A DNA stretch of 60,747 bases from Plicaturopsis crispa FD-325 SS-3 (Eukaryota > Basidiomycota > Agaricomycetes > Amylocorticiales > Amylocorticiaceae). Below are positions 24,980 through 34,263 of the stretch, piece after piece. The notes beneath the pieces are model-generated. The model ran no database searches and was not told where the DNA came from. It saw only the letters and a program-made list of their open reading frames with translations. A program made the translations under genes and the position numbers. Positions within the stretch are counted from its first letter, which is position 1; the number at the start of each line of letters is the position of its first letter. The stretch covers positions 24,298 to 85,044 of the forward strand of contig KN832555.1 in assembly GCA_000827205.1 (NCBI GenBank), read 5' to 3'.

Positions 24980-25236
24980 TCGACTCCGCCCACCCCAGTC
25001 TACGGCTCCTTCATCTCAGCAGCGACCGGGCTAACGCTCGCAGCCCTGCGCTGCTACGCCGTAGCATCCCCGCACGCCGACTACACGCCCGCAGTGCTCC
25101 GCGCGATCCTCGTCCCGGCGCTCTCTGCAACAACGCCTCGAGTGCGCACACCCGTACGTGGCGGGAGGGGTGCCGCTGCCCATGTGGGTCGGTGAGTGCT
25201 TGGTGCCAACGACATCGCATCATCATTGGCTGGCCT
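24980..25236 (+). pseudogene. Possible truncated gene remnant beside HNH copy A
   Basis: On the plus strand a frame reads YGSFISAATGLTLAALRCYA then SPHADYTPAVLRAILVPALS. Shifted by one frame it continues LECAHPYVAGGVPLPMWV up to a good donor (CGGTGAGTG at about 25189), with an acceptor CCTTCAG at 25233-25239. The amino-acid composition and the intact-looking splice pair suggest part of a real gene, with no start, a frameshift, and an abrupt end at the HNH repeat border. The family is not recognised. It could equally be chance GC-rich open sequence. Confidence 0.3.
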
Positions 25237-26521
25237 TCAGTGGTGGCCGACATCGACCGCTGCTTCCGCCACGCCTGCCAACGCATAATTCAATGTTTCG
25301 AATGAACTCCCATCAAACGCCATTACTTTCATGCTCTCCACATCGCGTTCGAACTTGTTCAGGTATTCGGATGCACCCGATAGATGGGCAACGTTTGCAC
25401 AGGTTGCATGCAGAGCGAGGAGTCCCGCAGACGGCAGTGGAAGGAGCTCTGGATCGGGTGTCGTAAACGTCACCAGTTCTCTCCCTGGATCTTCAAAAAT
25501 CGCATTGGACACCCGGACGCGGTAGCAATTCGGAGTGTCCTGATGAGGGTATTAGCGACAACGAACTGTTTGAATTTCCGTAGTGATGTCAAGTACTTAC
25601 AGTAGCCTCCAACCACAGTATCAACTGCTCGAACAAATCGTGCGCATTTTTCTCGAGGGTCATCACGTTGAACAAGGAGTGGACTTTTTCGCCATTTAGC
25701 TGATCAACATTGTATCCGAAGCGCTGTAGGACGGCTAAAACCGATGCTGCGTAGTCCTTCCAGATTTTTTTTTTTCGGATTAGCGAACGACTTGTGGCCA
25801 TTGTGTAGATATCTTACCCTCTTGGACGCTTTGTCTGGTTCGCTTGCACCAAGGTTGCAATAGGTGGAGGCGGGAACGATATGAGCGCATTCCGTGTGAA
25901 CGGCGCTGCCAAACTTCTGGATCTCGGACAGTGGGACACCGTGCTTTGCTGCCAGCGCGTCGTACCTTCCAGTGACAAGGCATCTGTAGCTATCGCGTTC
26001 GAGGGCCTACGGGGATCAATGCATCAGACTGACACGTCGCATACAGAAGCACTCGCGAACATAACTAGTTTTTTTGCGGTGCTATGATCTTTGGGCGCCT
26101 CCTTGATCGAAGCTAGCAGCGCAGCCCGTTCTACCTCAAAAGATGGGCGACTGGGGTGATCGGAGCTCCATGGAGTCCTCCCTTGTTTTTCTGACTGGGA
26201 ATGAATGATGATGATTAATGAATGAGCTCGAGCGCCTGGAAATGCACACCCACATTCCCGGATGAACCGATGAGTAAAAGCCTGTCCCAAGGCGTAAAGA
26301 TCTTGGTCTCCGTGGCAGGAATGAATTTCCTTGACAACCTGCGCGAGTGCCCGAGACGAAAGTGTATGGAGGATCAGATAGCCTAGCACTCGAGCAGCGA
26401 TGCGGTCAGACTCCTTCACGGCGTCTCCTTCAACACGCAGACAGACTTTATATGCACTAATGGCACTGGGAAGATGAGCGAGTTTGGGCTCGATTTCGTG
26501 CAGCGGAGGCAGCGGAGGCAT
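25237..26521 (-). CDS. HNH endonuclease-domain protein, copy A
   Basis: A basidiomycete HNH_2-type nuclease gene, usually multi-copy. The start at 26521 (MPPLPPLHEIEPKLAHLPSA) opens a helical N-terminal part (YKVCLRVEGDAVKESDRIAA, RVLGYLILHTLSSRALAQVV). After introns near 26255-26190 and 26040-26004 comes the nuclease core ALERDSYRCLVTGRYDALAA and AVHTECAHIVPAS, the HNH-like His-Ile-x-Pro. Then come YAASVLAVLQRFGYNVDQLN and KVHSLFNVMTLEKNAHDLFE, with the conserved Asn and His of such cores. The last exon (DTPNCYRVRVSN to the stop at 25237) closes the protein. One intron ends in an A-rich tract (11 A) rather than pyrimidines. The final codons lie in unique flanking sequence. The frame is intact if the first intron ends at CCCAG. 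A sister copy lies about 4 kb away. Confidence 0.8.
25248..26521. repeat. HNH repeat unit A (direct repeat of unit B, inverted to unit C)
   Basis: About 1,274 bases nearly identical by eye to 29292-30986. Similarity begins at the shared CCGACATCGAC and ends close to the HNH start codon. Differences are scattered substitutions and homopolymer length changes (T11/T9, T7/T6, T5/T6). The inverted partial copy C begins at 60400. Confidence 0.85.
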
Positions 26522-26529
26522 GAGCTCAA

Positions 26530-27090
26530 GTCGGTCGTCCGAGTCGCGGCAAATCGGTCATTCCAAGGGTTTTCGCCGCCGAGGGCGGCACGAAAAAATT
26601 CCCAGGGTAATCATACGGCGTCCTCGAATCTTGTCCAGGGTAATCGACCGTCGGCTCCTCGACATCACTACAACACCGTAGCAAGTCTCGCTACATCCTC
26701 AATTTATCGTTCTTGATAGCATACGCTGGTGATGTCCTCAACTGGGGCAATTAGGAGTGTGGTTTGTGAGGCATGTTTCAGTATTACCAGTGCAGTACGG
26801 CCTGTGAGCTGACATGGTTCTCGGGTGTCGTCGCAGCGCTCTCCCTGGCTCTCGGCGTCTCATCGACGCCTAGCGGGATATCCTTGTTAGTCAGGCAGGG
26901 ATATCGTCCTCGCATCCGCGTTGTCTGAGCGTCCGGGTTGACTCGGGTCCATCACTTTCATATCTACGTGCGGTGACCTATGGCCGCAGTGCCCCTTCAG
27001 CTGCATGTTTCTCATGTAGCCAAAGCCCAAACGGCGTGCCGTGCCAGGCTCCCATAGCGTGAGCGAGGTGCACGACATGAGAAGTGATGT
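26530..27090. other. Decayed sequence upstream of HNH copy A
   Basis: No supported gene. A few bases next to the HNH start (ACTTGAGCTC and GGACGACCG on the coding strand) are shared with copy C. The rest is unique in this window. Confidence 0.4.
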
Positions 27091-27430
27091 GATTCCCCCC
27101 CTCGCAGTATGTCAGTCCCTCGCATTCCATCCTAACAAACTGTCTGGCGACAGGTGGTGACGACTACACTACCAAGATATGGTGAATGGACTTCGCCGGC
27201 TTCGCCTCTTCCGCGTGTGTTCATATTTTGGTATCATTGCTCCCAATTAATATGGCACTGCATGCAGGTCCGGTCCACCACGGAGGTTGAGCCCCAGCTC
27301 ACCTTGCGTAGTCTCTCCACGGCTATTACGCGACTCATACATGCGCCTTCGAAGCAACCTCTTTACTCAGTGTCGCTCGACTCTTCGATCCGTGTTTGGG
27401 CCTTGCCCTCACCGACGCACACCTTTGTAA
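27090..27430 (+). pseudogene. WD40 fragment, striatin-like
   Basis: Plus-strand pieces read QSLAFHPNKL, TGGDDYTTKIW and, after a degenerate stretch, EPQLTLRSLSTAITRLIHAP and PLYSVSLDSSIRVWALPSPT. These are two WD-repeat units. The wording around SLDSSIRVWALPSP and GGDDYTxKIW resembles the fungal striatin (STRIPAK subunit) propeller. Frames change between pieces, no start or upstream coiled coil is present, and the second piece loses the usual GHxxAI. I therefore call a broken remnant. Another WD40 parent is possible. Confidence 0.5.
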
Positions 27431-27629
27431 GTCCCTCCGTCTTTATAATCTGTAAAATCGACTGCGAACATGCATTTCAGGCGCGTCCAAGTTGCGAATC
27501 AGCCCTGCCCAATTCTTTCAAGTTGCCATGCCACCAGTACACGTTCTGCTTCAATACCATCGCGGCGCCACTCCGCCTCGCATTACATCTTGATTGACAT
27601 TGCGAACGACTCTTCGGTCTTCACCCTAG

Positions 27630-27960
27630 CGAGTTTGTGAGCGATGTGAGTGGGAAGGAGAGCGATGCGGATGGGTTGAGTGATTTGGAGGATGCGGAGG
27701 TGTGTCTCGCTGATTCACCGATAGCCTGCTTTGTCGCTGATCGGCTTTTGTGCACAGGCATCCGCAACAGGCAAGAACTCCGAGGATGACGACGACGGCA
27801 ACAAGGATGGGGATGCGGAGGATGGCGAGGATGAGGAAGACGCAAACGCAAATGTCCGCCCGACCCCAAGACAAAAACGAAAACAGCGCTCGGAAAGCGG
27901 AATGGCAAGCGGCGCCCACGAAACCCGCGCCACGCAAGTGGCCGGACAAGGAACCAAAAT
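27630..27960 (+). pseudogene. Decayed acidic/basic gene tail, first copy
   Basis: Plus-strand pieces read FVSDVSGKESDADGLSDLED, then after an apparent intron ATGKNSEDDDDGNKDGDAED, then in another frame KTKTKTALGKRNGKR. An acidic run followed by a KTALGKR-type basic end recurs about 0.95 kb downstream, so these look like two decayed copies of one C-terminus. The parent gene is unknown to me, perhaps nucleolar by composition. Confidence 0.35.
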
Positions 27961-28654
27961 GTACGCTCTTGTCCTTGTCGTTCTCTCAACGTCCCGGGGC
28001 GTTCTCTCAAATGGCATCTACATGTACTGACTGCGTATTGGCTATGTTTACAGGGAGCGGTGCGCGCATGGAGGTCGAGTACGAGCAGGAGGTAGAGATT
28101 GTGCATCTCAGCCGGGCTGCGATCACAAGTTGGTGATCTGCGAGTGCGCTCGCGTTCGCGAATGGGTGATCTGCTACATGGTAATCGTCGCGAACAGGGG
28201 GGGCACTACTCATACCAGTACTCACGGTACAATCGTGAAGGTGCGTCCCTCTCCTCCCCCTCTCCTCCTATCTTACAACTAACATAAACGCATAAGCAGA
28301 GGCCAAAACTCATCAACACAAAAAAGGAACTCGCCGCGACGCATAGCTCGAGCGACTCGCCGCCCCATCGGCAGCAACTATCATTAACCAGATCCAAACT
28401 ACCGGTGATCCTGATCCTCATTCCCCTTCCTTTCCCCACTGCCCACCGCCTCCTCCTCCACCTCCTCGCCCTCCATCCGCCACGTAGCTCGAGCGTGCCG
28501 GAGTCAGAGTCCGTGTCTCGCCCAACGCTCTCTGGCCAGCCCGTCCATGCCTCCCCGTCTCGCCCAGTCCATTCTACCGCGCAATCCAGCATCGCCCTCC
28601 GCACCTCTGCGTTCACTTTAGCGGACTCCACCTCGAGGGTGGGTCACGTCTTCA

Positions 28655-28840
28655 GCCTCTCGGGCAGCTCTCCAGCGTCTCAGGCGGGTCTCTCTAGATG
28701 GACTGGACGATGTAGATGGCAAGGATGGGGGTGCAGATGCAGACCCCGACTCCAACACCAGCCGGACAAGGAACCAAGACCGCGCTGGGGAAGCGGACAG
28801 CACAGCCCACGAAACGCAAGCGGCAGGACGGGGGTTAAAG
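28655..28840 (+). pseudogene. Decayed acidic/basic gene tail, second copy
   Basis: Reads RLRRVSLDGLDDVDGKDGGA, then in another frame KTALGKRTAQPTKRKRQDGG with a stop near 28838. The stretch CCGGACAAGGAACCAA and CAGCCCACGAAACGCAAG have close matches in the first copy at 27905-27960, in changed order. A remnant rather than a working gene. Confidence 0.35.
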
Positions 28841-28929
28841 CGCGCGTCTTTGTCCTTCCCTTACGCCAGACAACCGCTCATTGAAGATGTTGTACTACTG
28901 CTCGGAAGGCTTTGATCAGGCCGGGTACA

Positions 28930-29282
28930 GCCCCGGGAGCGCAGCCTGAGGTTGATATATAGATTTCGAAGGACAAAAGATCAATTACTTCGTATGTTAA
29001 AGATGTATAAAGATAGGTCTAAGGTAAGTAAGTCAGAGATAATATACTGTAGAGATAATATACCGTACACGTACGATTAAATAATACAGCATAGGCCGTG
29101 CGACCCAGAAGTCAGTGCAATTGAGACTTCTTGGTAGCAAGACTTCGAGCTTCACGAGTATCACTGTAAGACAGGCTAGAGCCTGAGGATAGATACTCTG
29201 CAACAGATAATCGACATTCGAGGGACATCCTATTGAGAGCATACAGTACTACTTAGCACTATACTACAACAGATGAAAACAA
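28930..29282. other. AT-rich stretch next to HNH copy B
   Basis: Base composition falls sharply compared with the surrounding DNA (runs such as AATATACTGTAGAGATAATATAC, shortened here as AATATACTGTAGAGATAA). No open frame. It may be a remnant of a retroelement LTR, but I find no TG...CA ends or partner copy. Confidence 0.45.
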
Positions 29283-30986
29283 TTACGCCCCGACATCGAC
29301 TGCTGCTTCCGCCACGCCTGCCAACGCATAATTCAATGTTTCGAATGAACCCCCATCAAACGCCATTACTTTCATGTTCTCCACATCGCGATCGAACTTG
29401 TTCAGGTATTCGGATGCACCCGATAGATGGGCAACCTTTGCACAGGTTGCATGCAGAGCGAGGAGTTCCGCAGACGGCAGTGGAAGATGCTCTGGATCGG
29501 ATGTCGTAAACGTCACCAGTTCTCTCCCTGGATCTTTGTAAATCGTATCGGACACCCCGACGCGGTAGCAATTCGGAGTGTCCTGATGAGGCTATTAGCG
29601 ACAGCGAACTGTTTGAATTTCCGTAGTGTTGTCAAGCACTTACAGTAGCCTCCAACCACAGTATTAACTGCTCGAACAAATCGTGCGCATTTTTCTCGAG
29701 GGTCATCACGTTGAACAAGGAGTGGACTTTTTCGCCATTTAGCTGATCAACATTGTATCCGAAGCGCTGTAGGACGGCTAAAACCGATGCTGCGTAGTCC
29801 TTCCAGATTTTTTTTTCGGATTAGCGAACGACTTGTGGCCATTGTGTGATATCTTACCTTCTCGGACGCTTTGTCTGGTTCGCTTGCACCAAGGTTGAAA
29901 TAGGTGGAGGCGGGAACGATATGAGCGCATTCCGTGTGAACGGCGCTGCCAAACTTCTGGATCTCGGACAGTGGGACACCGCGCTTTGCTGCCAGCGCGT
30001 CGTACCTTCCAGTGACAAGGCATCTGTAGCTATCGCGTTCGAGGGCCTACGGGGATCAATGCATCAGAATGACACGTCGCATACAGAGACACTCGCGAAC
30101 ATAACTAGTTTTTTGCGGTGCTATGATCTTTGGGTGCCTCCTTGATCGAAGCTAGCAGCGCAGCCCGTTCTACCTCAAACGATGGGCGACGTGGGNNNNN
30201 NNNNNNNNNNNNNNNNNNNNNNNNNNNNNNNNNNNNNNNNNNNNNNNNNNNNNNNNNNNNNNNNNNNNNNNNNNNNNNNNNNNNNNNNNNNNNNNNNNNN
30301 NNNNNNNNNNNNNNNNNNNNNNNNNNNNNNNNNNNNNNNNNNNNNNNNNNNNNNNNNNNNNNNNNNNNNNNNNNNNNNNNNNNNNNNNNNNNNNNNNNNN
30401 NNNNNNNNNNNNNNNNNNNNNNNNNNNNNNNNNNNNNNNNNNNNNNNNNNNNNNNNNNNNNNNNNNNNNNNNNNNNNNNNNNNNNNNNNNNNNNNNNNNN
30501 NNNNNNNNNNNNNNNNNNNNNNNNNNNNNNNNNNNNNNNNNNNNNNNNNNNNNNNNNNNNNNNNNNNNNNNNNNNNNNNNNNNNNNNNNNNNNNNTACCT
30601 CAAAAGATGGGCGACTGGGGTGATCGGAGCTCCATGGAGTCCTCCCTTGTTTTTTCTGACTGGGAATGAATGATGATGATTAATGAATGAGCTCGAGCGC
30701 CTGGAAATGCACACCCACATTCCCGGATGAACCGATGAGTAAAAGCCTGTCCCAAGGCGTATAGATCTTGGTCTTCGTGGCAGGAATGAATTTCCTTGAC
30801 AACCTGCGCGAGTGCCCGAGACGAAAGTGTATGGAGGATCAGATAGCCTAGCACTCGAGCAGCAATGTGGTCAGACTCCTTCACGGCGTCTCCTTCAACA
30901 CGCAGACAGACTCTATATGCACTAATGGCATTGGGAAGATTAGCGAGTTTGGGCTCGATTTCGTGCAGCGGAGGCAGCGGAGGCAT
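29283..30986 (-). CDS. HNH endonuclease-domain protein, copy B (interrupted by assembly gap)
   Basis: Same plan as copy A: start at 30986 (MPPLPPLHEIEPKLANLPNA), EGDAVKESDHIAARVLGYLI, nuclease core with AVHTECAHIVPAS, FNVMTLEKNAHDLFEQLILW, last exon to a stop at 29283 (GVAEAAVDVGA). 400 Ns split it at the second exon, but comparison with copy A suggests that nothing is missing. One extra A (six against five) at the first intron acceptor shifts the frame relative to copy A. The frame is kept only if splicing uses GTCAG instead of CCCAG. An in-frame ATG also exists upstream at 31028, but unit homology supports 30986. Confidence 0.7.
29292..30986. repeat. HNH repeat unit B
   Basis: After removing the 400 Ns and one copy of the 25-base overlap at the gap edges, the unit is about 1,270 bases, practically the length of unit A. 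Confidence 0.8.
30196..30595. other. Assembly gap of 400 N
   Basis: Exactly 400 unknown bases. The 25 bases before it (30171-30195, TACCTCAAACGATGGGCGAC...) and the 25 after it (30596-30620, TACCTCAAAAGATGGGCGAC...) are the same sequence with three differences, so the two contigs probably overlap here. Confidence 0.95.
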
Positions 30987-31162
30987 GAGCAAGCGTCGGT
31001 ATATAGAAATTTTGTCTCGGCCAGCCACATTGAAACCCAGATCGACAGGTCTAGGATCGGAGTCACTCGGCGTTGAAATTTACTTACTGTAAACGTCAGG
31101 TAAAGCTTTGAACGGTATCGGGCTCGCAAGTAAAACTAGATTATATAGTAACTTGATCCTCG

Positions 31163-31819
31163 ATGGAGCCGGTGGACCAAGATACGGTATGTCCATATCA
31201 TTGCCTATGCCCAAACGACCCCATCTGACGAGGCCGTTCACAGTTCCTAACGCGCCTCGCCGCGCTCTTCGAATCGACAAAACAGCAGGGATCGATATGG
31301 CTCACCCACAAACGCCGTGCGTACACTTTGCCACTCACCAGCGCCCAGCACGAATCATTTACACTGCGCACACAGTCACCTACGACGGGGGCGACGCGAT
31401 AATGGCGGGCGAAGAGGACGAGGCGCGGGAGTACCCGTGCCTGCTCCGCGCCACGGACGGGGACACGAAGTTCTCGACACAGGTGCGCATCTTCATCGCC
31501 GGGATCGGACCCTCACCCATGGTCCGTGTTTTCTATCCAGGTCAGCTCGTCTGAGCTGCATCGGTTCCACGCCGCGTACGGCACGCTGCTGAAGGCGAGC
31601 ATGGCCACCCTCCGGAAGCGCGACAAGAAACGAGAGAAGCAGCGGTCGGAGCAGGCGGCGCGGCGGAAAAAGCGGATGGTGGAGCCCGTTGTTATTGAGG
31701 GCGCGAAACGTGGTAATGGGCGCAGGAAGAGGCAGAGGAGGATACGGGCGGCTGTGCGACAGGAAGAGTCGAGGCAGAGATTTGTGGAGAGGGAGGAGGC
31801 GAATAATGCGAATTCATGA
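31163..31819 (+). CDS. SRP14: Signal recognition particle subunit SRP14
   Basis: Part of the SRP Alu domain that delays elongation during targeting to the ER. Exon 1 starts at 31163 (MEPVDQDT) and joins through a GTATGT...CACAG intron to FLTRLAALFESTKQQGSIWL and THKR. The next exons give TYDGGDAIMAGEEDEAREYP, CLLRATDGDTKFSTQ, and then VSSSELHRFHAAYGTLLKAS and MATLRKRDKKREKQ. These match the SRP14 pattern: an N-terminal helix with FESTK and SIW(L)TxKR, the basic strand region, and the C-terminal FxxxYxxLLKxSMxxLRKRDKK helix. A long Lys/Arg-rich tail to 31819 is typical of fungal forms. Its ATG lies only about 180 bases from the start of HNH copy B, in divergent orientation. Confidence 0.9.
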
Positions 31820-32011
31820 TTATGGGTCGACAGCGCGCGGGTGATGAGATATGTGAGAGTGATACAAGCACCTTCAGTGAGTCAACCAACAATCGCTAAG
31901 ATTTCTAGTACACTTGGCGGGCTCAGCGATTAAGTAGCTCTGGAGTAAGGCTGCGTATCGAGAGCATAATACATAAACAGCAGCAGATTCGGTAGCTACA
32001 ACACGACTCTG

Positions 32012-32844
32012 CTATGACCACCACCTCGTCCACACACCAACGAGCTCGTGTGCAAACACCACCACCGACAGAGGAAAAGCGAGGAGGAAGACGCACACGA
32101 TAAACGCCAGGTACGTGAATGCGCCGGACCCGGACCCGGACCCGTACGCGGCGTTAGCGTTCCCAGCGGGGGCGTTGGCATTCCTAGCCTGGGTAGCGGG
32201 GATGGGGGCAAAGTCTGGAATAATGAAGAAGCTGGACGACACAGAGCGCGGAGGCCTATTCTCATTCACGACATCGAGTAGGCTGCCTGCGACACGCGAG
32301 CTGCCTACCTGGGGCCCGCGTACGTCCACCATGGAGTTCTTGCGCAGGATGTCGTCGATAAGCGCCTGCTGGTCCTTGATCTGCGCCTGCTGCTCCCTAG
32401 CCCGCGCCTCCCGCTCCTTCACCTTCACCTGCTGCTCCTTAACCTCCTCCCTAAGCCCCCGTATCTGCACCCGCATCTCTTGTATCTGCACCCTAAACCT
32501 CTCCTTCTCCCTCTCATGCGCCTCGCTCGCGTTCGTGAGGGTAGAGAACGAGGTGAACGACGGCGGGGCGTTGATGGCGATATACGGCTTGATGCCGCCG
32601 GGCGGGCGGATGGGGGCGCGGCAGAGGGGGCAGAGGTGTTGGGCGCGGGTGCAGGTGAGGCAGAGGCAGTGGCCTGCGGAGGGACGGTGCATGAGCGAGA
32701 TAAAGAGGGGAGAAGGGGGGAAGGGGAGGGGATGAAGGAGAAGGGGAGGGGAGGGGAAGGAGACGTACCGCAGTTGAAAAAGCGCATTTCTTCGAGGAGG
32801 ATGTCGCCGAGGCAGGTGTTGCACTCGGTTCTAAATCTCGCCAT
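32012..32844 (-). CDS. RING-finger protein with coiled coil and C-terminal membrane anchor
   Basis: Starts at 32844 (MARFRTECNTCLGDILLEEM). One intron (about 32766-32675) joins FFNC to GHCLCLTCTRAQHLCPLCRA, giving a C3HC4-type RING: CNTC, C, GHCLCLTC, CPLC. A coiled coil follows (REKERFRVQIQEMRVQIRGL, then REEVKEQQVKVKEREARARE). A hydrophobic helix near the end (FTYLAFIVCVFLLAFPLSVV) is probably a tail anchor. The layout RING-coiled coil-TM fits a membrane-bound E3 ligase, or a Zip3/HEI10-like RING protein if the hydrophobic end is not a membrane segment. Ubiquitin or SUMO ligase activity is inferred from the RING alone. It converges on SRP14 with about 190 bases between them. Confidence 0.8.
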
Positions 32845-34263
32845 CGCCGGGGCGTCAGTGGCTCAGCGATGAGGGGTGGATAGGTTGGGAGATACAAGGA
32901 CTGGACTCGCATGCGCCCTACATACTAGTATTTCAAGGCGACGAGGATAAAAGGCCGTGCGTGGTGCGTGCAAGGGCTCAAGCGTTTACCGCTACATACG
33001 ATCCTTTGCGCGTCAAACATCAAAAGCTGCATGAAACGTTCAATGCTAGCTTCAAAGGGGGACATCGACAAGGTCAAGGCTCCTTTCTTTGGACGTTAAG
33101 CCATTTGTATCTGTAACAAGCGCGCGCGTCAACGGTGCAATTTGAAAGGAGGCTGCATACTGCGCGTACTTGGACCTCCTGGCAGCAGCCTACATGCATG
33201 GCACGTACTACCTAATTTTATAACGGGTACAGTGGCAGCCCTGCTTTGAACATGTGGGGGCCCTTGCCCAACGGCCAGCCCATTATCCTGGGTCGTTAAA
33301 GCCATCCCATCCGTGCAAACAAATGGAGCGCAGAGGATACCTTTTGAACTTGAAGCCCGATGACCGTGCATGCCTGCGACGGCTCGCATTTCGATGACAA
33401 GGGGCAGGCCTCGCACCGTGTACTTAGTATGCACTGTAGTGTTGTGCGCAGGCCAGTTCGTCTCGCCGGGCAATGAGCGCCACAAAATTGGCGAGCACGT
33501 CCACGTTCGCGAGAGGGCGTGTTTCCTGATTTGGGAGTAAGTGGGTCAAATATAGATTTTCAAGCGAATGTTGCGCACCAGAACTTGACGAAAAGTGTGA
33601 GATTTACCACAGATTTAGGCCACACTGCACCGCACGGCGCGTACCCTCACAGTTTCGCCCACTGCAAATACAGTATTGAGTAGATCCTCGCACGACGCAA
33701 AAGACGATAGATGGTCTCCTGGTCTGTCTACCTCGTTCATATGCTAGAGCTGCGTGTGCCTGATGTATGCCTAACAGGCGGCACATACTTACTTTCAAAG
33801 CTTGAAGCTTTGACAGCGTTTCATTCGGGTAGCGCGGGCGGCGTCCATCGTCCGACGTCCGTCCCAACGATTCGGTACGCGACGCGTCAGACACGTCCAG
33901 AAATTCTGGTTGTGTGTAAGCGCACTCGATATATCCTGGACTAGAACATATCGAGTTGTTCACGGGACGACGGCAGCGGAGAGATGGAGCGAATAAACGC
34001 TACAGTTGCGGAAGATGGACAGAACAGCGGAGACGACGCCCGAGCAGCATCGATATCGGGGATCGGAAGCAAAAAACGCGACGCACGATGTTCTAAAATG
34101 CACCAGCGGTACCCGTCCGCCGTTTCCTGCTCGCCGAAATAAATAACTAATATTCGGACAGCCCGCTGCTTTGGTTCGGCTTTCCAAGTACTTTAGACTG
34201 GGGAGGCGGCATGTTCGCAGCTTACACGTTGACCACCACAAGCCCCCGTTCCTTTTCCCCGCC
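32845..34263. other. 1.4-kb intergenic region
   Basis: No spliced frame with family features on either strand. It lies between divergent genes (RING protein and NRAMP transporter), so it should contain both promoters. A weak TTTTATCC element near 32945-32953 could serve the RING gene. Confidence 0.4.

Noticed and set aside
27154-27597. 147-codon open frame as an intact gene
   Set aside because: Only its middle resembles a WD40 protein. The matching pieces before it lie in another frame and it lacks a plausible start, so it is treated as a remnant.
28206-28631. Minus-strand frame with KVNAEVRRAMLDCAVEW and a hydrophobic end
   Set aside because: Composition follows the C-rich opposite strand, no splice partner or family pattern is seen, and it lies in decayed sequence.
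28930-29282. Solo LTR of a retroelement
   Set aside because: The AT-rich stretch is suggestive, but there are no TG...CA ends, target duplication or second copy in the window.
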